DNA of 64,000 nucleotides from Reticulitermes speratus (taxonomy: Eukaryota > Arthropoda > Insecta > Blattodea > Rhinotermitidae), in assembly GCA_021186555.1 (NCBI GenBank), contig JAJKFL010000013.1, forward strand, positions 11,711,243 to 11,775,242. The letters are read 5' to 3'. Positions 1-10,252 of this stretch are shown piece after piece. Within the stretch, counting starts at the first letter, position 1. Each line of letters begins with the position of its first letter. Under the pieces are notes generated by a model. That model had not been told where the DNA came from, searched no databases, and saw only the letters and a list, made by a program, of their open reading frames with translations. The position numbers and the translations under genes were made by a program.

Positions 1-569
1 ATACAGTAGGCCTACATTACCTGAAGTAATATAAGCTGTAGTCACTGCATACAGTAGGTCTACATTACCTGAAGTAATATAAGCTGTAGTCACTGCATAT
101 AGTAGGTCTACATTACCTGAAGTAATATAAACTGTAGTCACTGCATACAGTAGGCCTACATTACCTGAAGTAATATAAGCTGTAGTCACTGCATACAGTA
201 GGTCTACATTACCTGAAGTAATATAAACTGTAGTCACTGCATACAGTAGACCTACATTACCTGAAGTAATATAAGCTGTAGTCACTGCATACAGTAGGCC
301 TACATTACCTGAAGTAATATAAGCTGTGGTCACTGCATACAGTAGGCCTACATTACCTGAAGTAATATAAGCTGTGGTCACTGCATACAGTAGGCCTACA
401 TTACCTGAAGTAAAATAAACTGTGGTCACTGCATACAGTAGGCCTACATTACCTGAAGTAATATAAGCTGTGGTCACTGCATACAGTAGGCCTACATTAC
501 CTGAAGTAAAATAAACTGTGGTCACTGCATACAGTAGGCCTACATTACCTGAAGTAATATAAGCTGTGG
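1..569. repeat. 48-bp tandem satellite, about 12 copies, continues past left edge
   Basis: A 48-base unit restarts at 1, 49, 97 and so on to 529, and the array stops inside the twelfth copy near 569. Copies differ at few sites: GGTC/GGCC, GCTGTA/GCTGTG and TAATATAAGC/TAAAATAAAC. The A-to-G change in CTGTA/CTGTG separates the left half from the right half. The AAATAAAC variant alternates with the normal form in the last copies (normal, variant, normal, variant, normal), which suggests a 96-bp dimer was duplicated. No open frame or promoter was noted. The left end lies outside the window. Confidence 0.97.
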
Positions 570-711
570 AGTTTACCAGCCATGACTGTAAGAACAAAGT
601 TCATGCTCAGAGTCTACATACTACCAAGAAAATGAAACCGCCTAAAGCAACGTGACCCTTCAGTGGCGTTTATAAGCTGAATGCGATAAGGTTTGAAGTA
701 CACAGTCTTAA
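570..711. other. Non-repetitive spacer between two tandem arrays
   Basis: This is the junction between the 48-bp satellite and the CACGTG array. I see no gene or repeat in it. Confidence 0.6.
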
Positions 712-1117
712 GTGTTCACATGAACTAAGAACAGACAGTCTTATGGGTTCAAGTAAACTGAGAAATACTGTCTCATGGGTTCACGTTAACTACAACATAC
801 AATCTCATGGTTTCACGTTAACTACAGAATGCAGTCTCATGGGTTCGCCTGAAGTACAAAATGCAGTTTCATGGGTTTACGTGAGCTACAAAATACAGTC
901 TCATGACTTAATGTGAATTACAAAATAGTCTCATGGGCTCACGTGAACTACAAAATACCGTCTCATGCGTTCACGTGAACTGAAAAATAGTCTCATGAGT
1001 TCACGTGAAATACAGAAGTCTCATGGCTTCACGTGAACTACAGAATAGTCTCATGGTTTCACGTGAACTACAAAATACAGTCTCATGGGTTCACGTGAAC
1101 TACAAAATGCGGTTTGA
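712..1117. repeat. Degenerate ~32-bp tandem array with palindromic CACGTG units
   Basis: Units of about 30-36 bases follow the pattern CTACAAAATACAG, TCTCATGGG, TTCACGTGAA. The palindrome GTTCACGTGAAC or a close variant occurs at about 940, 972, 1001, 1029, 1060 and 1091, and more diverged forms such as TTCACGTTAAC occur upstream. The left copies are the most diverged. Further copies follow the inverted-repeat element at 1144-1260. The central CACGTG is a canonical E-box, but no transcription unit is visible nearby. Confidence 0.85.
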
Positions 1118-1143
1118 TGTTGTACATCTTCCGTGCAACAGTC

Positions 1144-1260
1144 TAATACACACAACTTTACTACCAACTAGTTGCACAATGTTATTTTTATTGTACAAAG
1201 CTTTGCAAAATAAACACAAAAACGTTGTGTAACTAGTGGGTAGTACATTTGTGTGTATAA
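1144..1260. mobile_element. Small inverted-repeat (MITE-like) element inside the CACGTG array
   Basis: The left arm, 1144-1182, contains ACTACCAACTAGTTGCACAA. It pairs imperfectly with the right arm, 1222-1260, which contains TTGTGTAACTAGTGGGTAGT. The outer part of each arm reads ACACACAAC or GTGTGTATA. The loop holds a further short palindrome around AAAGCTTT. Array-type sequence lies on both sides, which suggests insertion into it. No target duplication was identified. Confidence 0.6.
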
Positions 1261-1261
1261 A

Positions 1262-1350
1262 ACACAGTACTACGCGTTCACGTAAACTGAGTACAGTTTC
1301 ATGGCTTCACGTGAACTACAAAATACAGTCTTATGAGTTCACATGGACTA
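1262..1350. repeat. Right-hand copies of the CACGTG array
   Basis: Two to three units resume after the inverted-repeat element, including GGCTTCACGTGAACTAC near 1300 and a diverged TTCACATGGACTAC copy. They match the array on the left side of the element. Confidence 0.75.
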
Positions 1351-1436
1351 CAAAAACACGCAGTCCAATCCGAAGAGAAGCAAAATTATCGCCGGTTTCC
1401 AGACACCGCCAAGTAAGTTGCAATTCAATTTTCTGA

Positions 1437-1660
1437 TTAAAGACATCCTTCATTAGAACGCGCAATATAGCCACTCATTTCCCGCAACTGCTTGTGAAAC
1501 TTTTCAGGGAAAACTGTCAGATTATTTCGAAGAGTCTTTTCATCTTCAATGTGCAGCTCCATTAGTAACGTGCTTGAGGCTACCAAAGCATTCCGACTAT
1601 TAATCCAGCTCTTTACCCACAATTCCATCTTCTTTTTCTTGCTTCTTTCCTGTTCAAAGA
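1437..1660 (-). pseudogene. PIF/Harbinger (HARBI1-like) transposase fragment, N-terminal part
   Basis: The minus strand encodes about 63 residues starting MELWVKSW, followed by a segment with LLMELHIEDEKTLRN, FPEKFHKQL and MSGYIARSNEG. This order matches the N-terminal region of PIF/Harbinger transposases of the ALP1/HARBI1 type: W-V-x-x-W, then an EL-x-x-ED block, then a phenylalanine- and leucine-rich segment before the DDE core. A basic Lys/Arg run precedes the methionine in the same frame. The frame stops where the family normally continues, and no DDE domain was found next to it. It is a short relic, not a gene. Recognition is by motif only. Confidence 0.5.
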
Positions 1661-2689
1661 TATCAGTAAGATAAAACTTTTACAGCACAGCCCAGTCTCC
1701 TGAGACCTACGGCACTGTACGTACGAACATGACATGCTACATTCATTCACAGCTGCAACCTGTCCGAGACATCCCACGTGACGTACTGAGTTGTGTTGTA
1801 AAATGCAAGACTTGAGGTTCCCTCCCACACCGGCAGTACGAAGATCATTGTCTTCTGGTATACAACGCCGCTGGTAGCTGCTTACGGATAAAGCGTACGA
1901 ATCTGTTTTCTACATCTGCAAGGTAGAATTCCCAAACTAATGCACTAGCAAGCAAGGGCTCGTACGCACGTACGCAGTCCCCCGTAACTGCTGCAGTTCC
2001 GGTAATCGCATTCAAGGGACACGTGTCTACCGTTCCTAACACAATAAGTGACGTCAGTATTTTTGTGCGCACTACAATTTTACAAAATTGTCTTACGGTC
2101 TTACGTGTTGTAGTACGCTACTGTCGTATGTGTACGTTACATCTAGACTGTCGCGGTGTTGTTTCACGATCTCAGCCTAGGACTACATCAGTTCTGGCCC
2201 CGCGTCGTACAGTTGGTCGAGGTGGAAGAAAAACGTGACTATTATCCTTATGCTAGCACAGATGGTCACTACAGAAAGGCGTACAGTGATAAACGACAGA
2301 CCATAGCATGCAGCTGGTCATCATTATTACGTTATTACGTCTTCACTGTGGGCTGTAGGGTTCAGCTTTTTAAATCGCAGTTTACATAATAAGTGTCTCT
2401 ATATTAATGATCTTTGCACTTTGCCCACCCAGTACACTTATGCGTTCGCATAATTCTCAAAATAAAAAGCAACACATTCGCCATACATCATATAGCGTTT
2501 GGTATCTGCGTATAATGGACACGCAATCAGCCATAATTTCAAAGTTTATCGTCCTTTATACCCAATGACATCAGAGGTTACAGAACTGCCAGCTTTATGA
2601 TATCGCAGATTTTAATTGTCGTTTTGTAAGTCTGTGAAACTTTGTGTCTAATTATAATAGAATATATCGAGGGTGTTCAGCAGAGCGCT
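1661..2689. other. No supported feature
   Basis: Open frames here are all under 80 codons, overlap one another on both strands and show no recognisable motif. The stretch has several TACGTACG-like runs but no repeat structure that I can support. Confidence 0.5.
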
Positions 2690-3160
2690 CGGAAAAATAT
2701 CTGTATGTCATTCATTCTGTAGTCTGTCTTACGACAGGTCCGTGGCCTCTTCCAAAGCGAGTTCTCCACAGGGTGCGATCTAGTGTTTCCTCTTTCAATT
2801 TCCAGTAACTTTTCTTTTCCTTGAGGTCATCCAGTAGCTGCTTACGTCTTCTCCCTCGTCGTCCCGTCATTTCTATCCTTCCTTCTAACTTTCCTTCAAT
2901 CACGTGTTTCAGAAGGCAGTTTCTACGCAAGATATAACCAATCCAGTTAGCCTTTTTTCTTTTTATTGTATGTACGATATTCCTCTCCTCCTTGACTCTG
3001 TGTAATACTTCTTCATTTCTCACACGATCGGTCCAACTGATCTTCTCCATTCTTCTCCAGCACCACATTTCAAAACTTTCCAGATACTTCTGATCTACTT
3101 TCCGAAGTGTCCACGTTTCAGCACCATACAAAGATCTGTATGTACAGGAGAATAAATAAC
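2690..3160 (-). mobile_element. RTE-type LINE, 5'-truncated 3' end with intact C-terminal coding region
   Basis: The minus strand has an uninterrupted reading frame from about 3150 to a stop near 2712. It encodes about 139 residues, starting with LYGAETWTLRKVDQ and continuing with FEMWCWRRMEKISWTDRV, RNEEVLHRVKEERN and a basic GRRGRRRKQLLDDL segment. This is the tail that follows the reverse transcriptase in many RTE/BovB-like and related non-LTR elements. The 5' part (endonuclease and RT core) is missing, as expected from incomplete reverse transcription. A GAATGA-type tail lies just past the stop. A second, shorter copy of the same 3' end lies at 59018-59100. Confidence 0.85.
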
Positions 3161-3204
3161 AAAAGGGTAGCCTAAAATAAATAAATATACGATATTATTA
3201 CAAG

Positions 3205-3390
3205 GGTGAATAAAGTACAATGAAGTAGGCGGGACATGTAACCCACATGGGAGAGATAAGAAAGGCATACACAAAGTTTATCCAAAAACAATTAGGCAAA
3301 GGCCGGTCTGGAAGACGTAGACATAAATGGAAGGATAATATTAAGATGGTTCTCAAGAAAACGGAGCATGTGCTGGATTAATTTGTCCCA
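3205..3390 (+). pseudogene. LINE C-terminal remnant
   Basis: The plus strand keeps an AGHVTHMGEIRKAY segment followed by a GKGRSGRRRHKWKDNIKM segment. This is the arginine-rich tail common to insect LINE ORF2 proteins (usually RWAGHVARM, GRPRRRWEDNIKMDL). The expected tryptophan codon before AGHV is a TAG stop, so this copy is dead. It lies head-to-head with the minus-strand LINE at 2690-3160. Confidence 0.6.
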
Positions 3391-4469
3391 TTACTTAACG
3401 GGATGGTGTAAATGCGGTAATAAACGTTCATGTTCCGTAAGGCAAGTTATGAGGCACGAGTTGGCGTTGGGGCATCCTATAGTAATTTATGGTGATTCCG
3501 ATGCTATGATCCAAGAACTATGAACACTCGCACAAATTTACATAAACCGTTATAAACCCGCGACACTGAAGATTGATGACCATATTTATAATACTGCAGC
3601 CACCGCTCATGAATTTGCTTGTATGTATGTTATGGAGATGACCTTGATGACGACGGTGATAGTGACACGATAAAAAAAACACCGCACGTCCTCCACATCT
3701 ATCCCATAAGAAGTGACCTAATGGAGACCTAAAGAAGTTTGCAACGACAGTAGATTCAGTTCTCAGAAGAGCCTAATGGAACCCGAACTGTGTACTGCTC
3801 ACTGCATGACCTGTCGAGGCGCCGTGTGTTTAGGGCAGCCCGGAACTTGATCGCATTACCCAGACATCACACGTTCCCTTGACTTCCAAATAATTCAATT
3901 TATGAGCCGCCTTACAGAGATTGATGGTGTGAGGGCAAAGTGTTGAGGAGAGCTCTTGAGAGGAGAATGTACGAACTGCTCAACGTGGGACTTCGACTCT
4001 ACAGGCACACATAGCATTTTGTGTCCTGATAATTCTTACTTGATTCTTGGATTATTTAAAGACGCTGTTTCGGGTATACACGACGACTTAGACAGTATAA
4101 TTCAGGGATGCATAAATGTTTACGAAAGAGGAAGCAGTGATGAAAAATAACAAGAAATATCGAACAGGTAGTTAATTGCTTAGAAAGAACATCGCAGTAG
4201 CTTAAATATAGCCTACTCCTGTTTTACATTCTGACGTTCCAGTTTCATCCCTGCTCGGAGAAAAGCTATCCTGTCTCAGGCCTTGGATGGCTTTTCTTGA
4301 TCACCCCACGTAACTTCCACGAGAGCAGGCTTATGCCAAATTCGGTAAGCACCATTTCACTTTTATTCCTTCTGATGCATTATTCACTTATAAACCTATC
4401 ATTCCACACTACAGAGTCTCAGCTATGGACAGTGTCGTTAAAAAACACAATTTAAAAAATAAATTAGGG
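3391..4469. other. No supported feature
   Basis: Open frames are below 70 codons. No repeat, tRNA-like element or inverted terminal repeat was recognised. Confidence 0.5.
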
Positions 4470-4671
4470 CAGGAACGTCCAAGCCGCGTCCCGCCAGGTT
4501 GTGTCATGCGGCCCGCGGCCACATCTGTAAATTATATACAGACATATAGGCCTACTATAAAAATTTACGCGGTTAGCTATAACACTTATTGTAATTTTCA
4601 CACGTCCACCCCGCGAACCAGCCCACGGTAACACTACTGGCTCTTTACGAAAGAAAGGTTGGACACCCCTG
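4470..4671. mobile_element. Possible hAT-like MITE
   Basis: The right end reads AAGAAAGGTTGGACACCCCTG. Its complement, CAGGGGTGTCCAACC, resembles hAT terminal repeats. The proposed left end, CAGGAACGTCCAAGC, matches it at about 11 of 15 positions. GCGGCCCGCGG near 4510 is typical of subterminal hAT sequence. No clean 8-bp target duplication was seen, so the boundaries and family are tentative. Confidence 0.35.
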
Positions 4672-5072
4672 CACTGGGTCTTCTATTGTAGTCCTATTAA
4701 CCAGATTAATAACAGGATAAAACAGTTGATTTATCATCACGGTGTTCCATGACTACAGGCAACCTCTTAATATGTTTTACAAAAGATCCAGGATCACCTC
4801 CATTACTTCATACAACACAGGAACTGACACAATAAATTCAGTAGCGGTGTAAGAACTAAGAATAACACATCAACGATATAAGCAACACATAACACACTGC
4901 AGAGGGTGACAGGTTTCCTACGCTTAGAAGAAAAATGTGTTACATTTAGAAATACAATTCTCACGCAAACGGTTGCTGAAAGCCTACAGTCGACACGAAA
5001 TTAACAAAGTGACGCTTTATTGAGCGTCCTTTAAAGCTTCGCTTTAGGACAAGTCATTAGAAAGGTCAAAGT
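4672..5072. other. No supported feature
   Basis: Unremarkable sequence between the putative MITE and the SINE at 5086. Confidence 0.5.
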
Positions 5073-5085
5073 AAGTCAGGAACCA

Positions 5086-5365
5086 GGGCCGTGCCATGGC
5101 TCAGGCGGTTAGTCGCCGACCTCTAACCGCGGAGGCCCGGATTCGATCGCTGGTCAGTCCATGTGGGATTTGTGGTGGACAAAGTGGCACTGGGACAGGC
5201 TTTTCCCCCGAGTACTTCGGTTTTACCCTGTCAGTTTCATTCCACCGGTGCTCCACTACTTGGAAAAACGAAGAAACTAATCATCATCACAGGGTTGCAC
5301 AATAAACCTCTAGGCTGCGGTGCGTCCGTAGCCTCTGCTGCGGGGCCCTTCACCACAAAAAAAAA
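5086..5365 (+). mobile_element. tRNA-derived SINE (family A), full length with target-site duplication
   Basis: The 280-bp element starts GGGCCGTGCCATGGCTCAGG. It has an A-box-like TGGCTCAGGCGG and a B-box-like GGATTCGATCG, then a body with GTGGCACTGGGACAGG and GAGTACTTCGG, and it ends in an A-rich tail. It is bounded by a perfect 13-bp duplication, AAGTCAGGAACCA, at 5073-5085 and 5366-5378. That is direct evidence of LINE-type retrotransposition. The short open frames across it are incidental. A related copy lies at 12667-12909. Confidence 0.93.
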
Positions 5366-5378
5366 AAGTCAGGAACCA

Positions 5379-5930
5379 CCGCACAACAACTTCTGGTCTG
5401 TACCGATGTTAATTTACTGGGCGAAACAAAAATGCTACAAGAAAAGGCAGGGAATCTGCATTAGATGCTATTAAGGTGACACATCCAGAAGGAAACGAAA
5501 CAAATATGTGCTTGTGTCAGAAGGTAGTCAATGTGGGACAGTTAAAATGTTCGTGAAACACAACAGAAATACAAATTACATTAGCGAAGAAATTAAATTT
5601 TGGGAATGCTTGCTACCATTCGGTACTTAATATTCTGCCTTCCAGACTTACTTACTACTATAAAGTTTAAAAGTAACAGACTTACAATGGTAACTGTAAC
5701 TTTGTAAGGTAAGCTTCGTGTCTGAGCCTAATAGGAGAGTACAATTTTGTGTCGGATAACCGAGTGTTGAGGAGAATGTTTGTGTCTAAAAGGGAATGCG
5801 TAGACGCAGGATGGAGACAACTAAGCATCACAAAAATTTATGATCTGTAAGCCGCGTTAAATATTACCAGACTGATCGAGTTAAGGACACTGAGACAGTC
5901 GTGGTAAGCAAACTGTACGGAAAGGGTGAG
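5379..5930. other. No supported feature
   Basis: No recognisable coding region or repeat up to the LINE remnant near 5935. Confidence 0.5.
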
Positions 5931-5934
5931 AACG

Positions 5935-6035
5935 GAATACAAATGTTTGTCGGCCGACATGGAGAGTAAAGCTCACTTGGAAGACCTAGGCACAAACAGA
6001 GAGGATAATATTAAAGTGTTTCAAAAGTAAAAGAT
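5935..6035 (+). pseudogene. Decayed LINE C-terminal remnant
   Basis: Translations of the plus strand in shifting frames show a LVGRHGE-like piece, then SLGRPRHKQR, then DNIKVFQK. This is the same order as the LINE tail motif (GRPRxxWEDNIKMDL). Stops and frame shifts are present. It runs directly into the 47-bp tandem array. Confidence 0.45.
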
Positions 6036-6317
6036 GTATGGGAGCATTCACTAGATGAATCTAACCAATTATGGGGCCAGCTGTATGGGAGCATTCACTA
6101 GATGAATCTAACCAATTATGGGGCCAGCTGTATGGGAGCATTCACTAGATGAATCTAACCAATTATGGGGCCAGCTGTATGGGAGCATTCACTAGATGAA
6201 TCTAACCAATTATGGGGCCAGCTGTATGGGAGCATTCACTAGATGAATCTAACCAATTATGGGGCCAGCTGTATGGGAGCATTCACTAGATGAATCTAAC
6301 CCATTATGGGGCCAGCT
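6036..6317. repeat. 47-bp tandem repeat, six nearly identical copies
   Basis: Units begin GTATGGGAGCATTCACTAG at 6036, 6083, 6130, 6177, 6224 and 6271. I see only one difference, in the last copy (AACCAATT to AACCCATT). Such uniformity implies recent expansion. The unit appears continuous with the LINE remnant upstream and with downstream sequence GCAGATTCCGGTGAACAC, so it may be a locally amplified piece of that element. The 47-base period is not a multiple of three. Confidence 0.95.
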
Positions 6318-7300
6318 GCAGATTCCGGTGAACACAGCAGAGGCAGTAGCTGGAAGGCGGCCACCCCCGGCGGCGGAGTCCTAGGGGCGGCAAAATAGCC
6401 AGCGAAATGAATACTTTAAATTAAAAAATAATGACTTTCTAGGCTTAACAAAATTTAAATTATTGAGCCAAATGAAAGGAAATTCAGTAAATGATTTTGA
6501 TCTTTGAAACTGATAATTTCAGCTGGGGGGGGGGGGGGGCAGTGTGATTAGTCACACCGGTCGCCAAAAAGTCTAGCTACACCATTAAAACGCATGGAAA
6601 ATTTTGATTAGCTGAGCGATTATTAGCTGCTTGGAAATGATTGTTAATCTATGATATAAATCAAATATGATAAGTAGGTTAGCCCCAAGAGGTCAAGACT
6701 CTGATTCTTTATTCGGGAGGCCTCAGTTTCGAACCTCAGCTGGAAAACGCACCTGACAGAAGGACAGCACAGTACCTCCCTTTCCATACAATCATACATA
6801 CAGATACTGACATTTCGGTCCCATATAGCGTCTGTGATTTATAAATAATGCACAAACTAGCAAGCAGCAACAAGATGTCGGTCGAATGAGGTATTACGTA
6901 AGCCTGTAAGACCTCGTAACAACTTGTGCAGCACCCTATGCTAGAATATTGATCCACGAGACCCCGAAACTTTTATGTGGCCCACAAATGCGACAAGCAC
7001 CGCAAGTGACGAGGAATTCCGCCACATCCACGAGCGTGTCTTACACTTCATCAACGTGACAGCAAGGTGGCCGGTTCATTAGAACGGCGTGTCAACTGTT
7101 CAGTGAGCCTTCGAGGCCGTTTACGCGGCCGTTCACTTCGCTCCAAGCCAAGTCCAAATGTTACGTAAGACACGTGTCTAACCTAGGCAACCCAAGTGGA
7201 CTTGCAAACGCATCCTGTTGCATCAACAGAGGTTGTGGTAACAGCATGCAGCCAATGCTTGTTGAACTTTTTGAATCCAGCACTGCATGTAAGGTAACTC
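6318..7300. other. Mostly featureless; 13-base G run and a degenerate tRNA-like patch
   Basis: An uninterrupted G run lies at about 6526-6539. Around 6700-6745 there is a CAGTTTCGAACCTC patch that resembles a B box, but I could not build a complete SINE head around it. Nothing else is supported. Confidence 0.4.
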
Positions 7301-7301
7301 A

Positions 7302-7440
7302 AAGGAAGAGTTGTTCTTGAGAAGCAAATGGTTCCTCAACTAGTCAAGAAATTCCTTATATTCATAAAACCTGAAAATTTATTACTGTGTTTAGAAAAGC
7401 CAGCCTCCTGTTTCTACCGCGAGCCACATGGACTGGACTG
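7302..7440 (-). pseudogene. Fragment of a LINE 3' region
   Basis: The plus-strand text AGAGTTGTTCTTGAGAAGC, CCTCAACTAGTCAAGAAATT and a CGCGAGCCACATGG patch lines up with the 3' regions of the antisense LINE tails at 11395, 33175 and 55495, which share CAGCTAGTCAAGAAATT and the TCATTACCGC block. No coding part is recognisable. Confidence 0.4.
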
Positions 7441-9400
7441 GACTGGAATTGAAATCGAAACTTTGCGGTGAAAGCATATCGATATTTGGTAGGACTCCTT
7501 GGACAAAAAATCGGCCAGTCGCAAGGCCTTTATCTGCATACAACACACACACACACACACGCGCAAACACAAACAGAAAAAAAGGCCAATATGAATCGAT
7601 ATCCAAAGGGAGTTCAAACTCATGACTCCAGTACTGGAGCGGTATGAGACAGCACATTCCTTAGCCAGTGTAATCTGCTAAGGACATTACGACGAACTAA
7701 ACGACGAGGAAGAAAACGCGTATTATGGTACACACACTTATCAATCACTGACTTGATTTTGTCATGCAAAGGAACACTGAAACATAACGTATAAGGAGAA
7801 TAAGGGTTTGTCATTTGATTCTGATAGTGAACAACCCGATACGTTAATACCAGAGAGTCATAGCGTGTAAAAATATGGCACATGTTTTGTGGTTAATTCT
7901 GCCGTGAAACGCGTTCACTGCTATTGAAAGCACCGTCATCCTCCCCCGCAGTGTCACTACCGCCTCACTGCCTTCTACACACCTCGTACCGTTTAAAACT
8001 CTTTCACTGTCTCAACACTTTAGCGAAGTCACAGTCATATAACGATCCCGCAGTGACAATCAGATTTCATTGGCTCAGAACGTATTTTACGTTCTCTTTC
8101 AACAATCCGAGTGGATTTTAATATTGGGGTAAGTTGACGAATTGGTGTTCTGGGGTTATGGGCCTTGCGAAGCTTAATGGCGAGTCGTGGGAATACTGTC
8201 ATGAAAAATTGCTGTTCGCTTGCAAAATCTGATAAAGAATTTGCAAAAACAAGTGTAGCGCATGTAAAAGGGTCACAACCTGCAAAAATGAACTATGAGA
8301 TTACGTTACGTCCTGATGATACACCCACAATTGACTTTCTGATGTTCTGCCAACGACTCTTGTCACGACAATCAATGGTTTCATTCGTTTGTCGGTTCTA
8401 GATGCAGTCACTTTCTTAAAATACCCGTATTTATTTGTTTATTTATTATTTACAGCTTTCTCAGATTCAGATAGTGACTAGACCAGGGGCTCGACGACCA
8501 GGGAATCAGGCTTCAAATGCCGGCAACCCGTCCTGTTACGGGGCCCAGCCAACCTTATATACAATGACGTCTCTCACTCAGAATTCAAGGCGGTCGGGGC
8601 GCGAAGCTGACTACTCAACTCCGTCTAATGCCATGGTTAAAAGCATCTCAACTCCCCCACATGTTTTCATGGCGTGGTACTTACTTAAGCGAATGGAAAG
8701 TTGACCTTACCAGAACAACAGACGGAGTTAGTTATTATTATTATTATTATTATTGTTATTATTGTTATTGCTTAGCAACTCAACGGCAGATGTTGCAATA
8801 AGAAAGCAAATCATTAGGTGCAGGTGCACAACGTGGACAGGAACACAGAACCAAGCAAGGAAAGATAAGCGAAAACATGAAACCAGAAAACATCAAGAAA
8901 CCAAGAAGAGATAAGAAATTCAGACAGAAAGAAAAAATAAAAGTAAGGAGACAGAAAGGAACAAAGAAGCGAAGACAGCGAGCAAGTCCCATGCTAGCCA
9001 TTCGACACGAACCCCCACAAATACGGCGGATATCTCCTGCCTGTCAGTGCCACAGTTCTCATCACCTGCTACCTCGTCGGGCGGTTTATCGACAAAACTG
9101 CCCAGGAATAACGTAACGTAACGTATTGCCATATGTGCAGGAGCGCCTGCAATTGATTCCTTTCGTGCGGTCTCTGCTATATCACATCATAGTTCAATTA
9201 CTAGTTGTATCCTGTGCAAGGCACCGAGGTTCGTGGGTTCCAGACATAAAACTGAATTAACCCCTTAAAGGACTCAGGACACGGTAAATTTTAATATTAA
9301 AAAGTCTGAATTCTGCCCACAGAGCGCATTTATATTCCGTATGATTCTTACAATAAACAAAGGAGAAATCAGAAAACAGATCGAAAAAAAAAATTCACAA
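7441..9400. other. Two microsatellites, otherwise no supported feature
   Basis: An (AC)n run lies at about 7542-7560 and an (ATT/GTT)n run at about 8731-8769. A purine-rich patch runs at 8850-8970. Short open frames on both strands show no motif. Confidence 0.5.
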
Positions 9401-9401
9401 G

Positions 9402-9513
9402 TCGGGACTAATTAATTAACTCACACCAACAAATGCACCATTTGTTGGTGTGAGTTAATCAATTGTACAAAAATGCACGGTGAATATAATGTGAAATTCG
9501 GGACTAATTAATT
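9402..9513. repeat. Perfect 21-bp hairpin flanked by a 16-bp direct repeat
   Basis: The arms at 9415-9435 and 9439-9459 are perfect reverse complements (21 bases), separated by a CAC loop. Their core is CACACCAACAAATG. The sequence TCGGGACTAATTAATT occurs at 9402-9417 and again at 9498-9513. The core CCAACAAATGCA also forms the arms of the foldback element at 22342-22498, so this may be a remnant of that family. Confidence 0.85.
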
Positions 9514-10001
9514 CTTAATTTGCACAAAACAGTAGACATGGACTTCAGGACACATTTTATTTGTCAAAAAAAGTTCCACTTCGAAGTATCAGCCTTTGTG
9601 CCACTTTGCATAAAAGTCAAATCTCACAGTTATGTACATTTATAAATACATGGAAACGATGATAAGAAATCGGAATTCCATGCGTGAAGGAATTAAAAGC
9701 AGACTTAATTCAGTGAATGCCTGCTAAAATTCGATCCAGAAGCTTTTATCTTCCCTTTTGCTGTCTAATAATAATTATAAAGATTAAAATACACAAAATT
9801 ATAATTTTGCCTTTTGTGTTATATGGGTGTGAAACTGATCTCTAACATTCAGGAAGGAAAGCAGACCGAGTGTTCTCAAGTAAAGGGTTCTGAGGAATAT
9901 ATGCGGGCCTAAGAGAAAGAAGTAACAGGAGACTGGAGAAAACTGCATAATGAGGAGCTTCATGATTTGCTCCCCTCATCGAATTTTTTCGCGTGAGAAA
10001 A
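9514..10001. other. No supported feature
   Basis: AT-rich sequence with no recognised gene or repeat. Confidence 0.5.
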
Positions 10002-10252
10002 TTAAGGAGGATGAGATGAAGAGAGAGGCAAGTGGCACGTACGAGGAACAAGAGGAATGCATACGGTGTTTTGGTGAGGAAAACCGAAGGACAGAGATAA
10101 CTCGGAAGACCTAGGCGTACTAGGAGAAAAAAATATTGAAACTGATCCTAAATAAATAGGAAGGGAGGGTGTGGAGTGGATTAATCTGGCTGCGGATCGG
10201 GACAAGCGGAGTGCTGTTGTGAACATGGCAGTGAATCTTCGGGTTCCATAAA
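10002..10252 (+). pseudogene. LINE ORF2 C-terminal remnant
   Basis: The plus strand, read with interruptions, shows a VARTRNKRNAYGVLVRK segment, then LGRPRRTRRK, then a WINLAADRDKRSAVVN segment and NLRVP. This is the ordered tail of a Jockey/RTE-like ORF2 (AYRVLVGKPEGKRPLGRPR, WINLAQDRDxWR, NLRVP). Several stops interrupt it, so it is a dead 5'-truncated copy. Confidence 0.7.

Noticed and set aside
1-569. CRISPR-like array
   Set aside because: The 48-bp units are contiguous, with no unique spacers and no cas genes. The surrounding DNA is eukaryotic in character.
5096-5474. Two overlapping small proteins across 5096-5474
   Set aside because: They lie inside a tRNA-derived SINE, and such frames recur wherever the SINE does.
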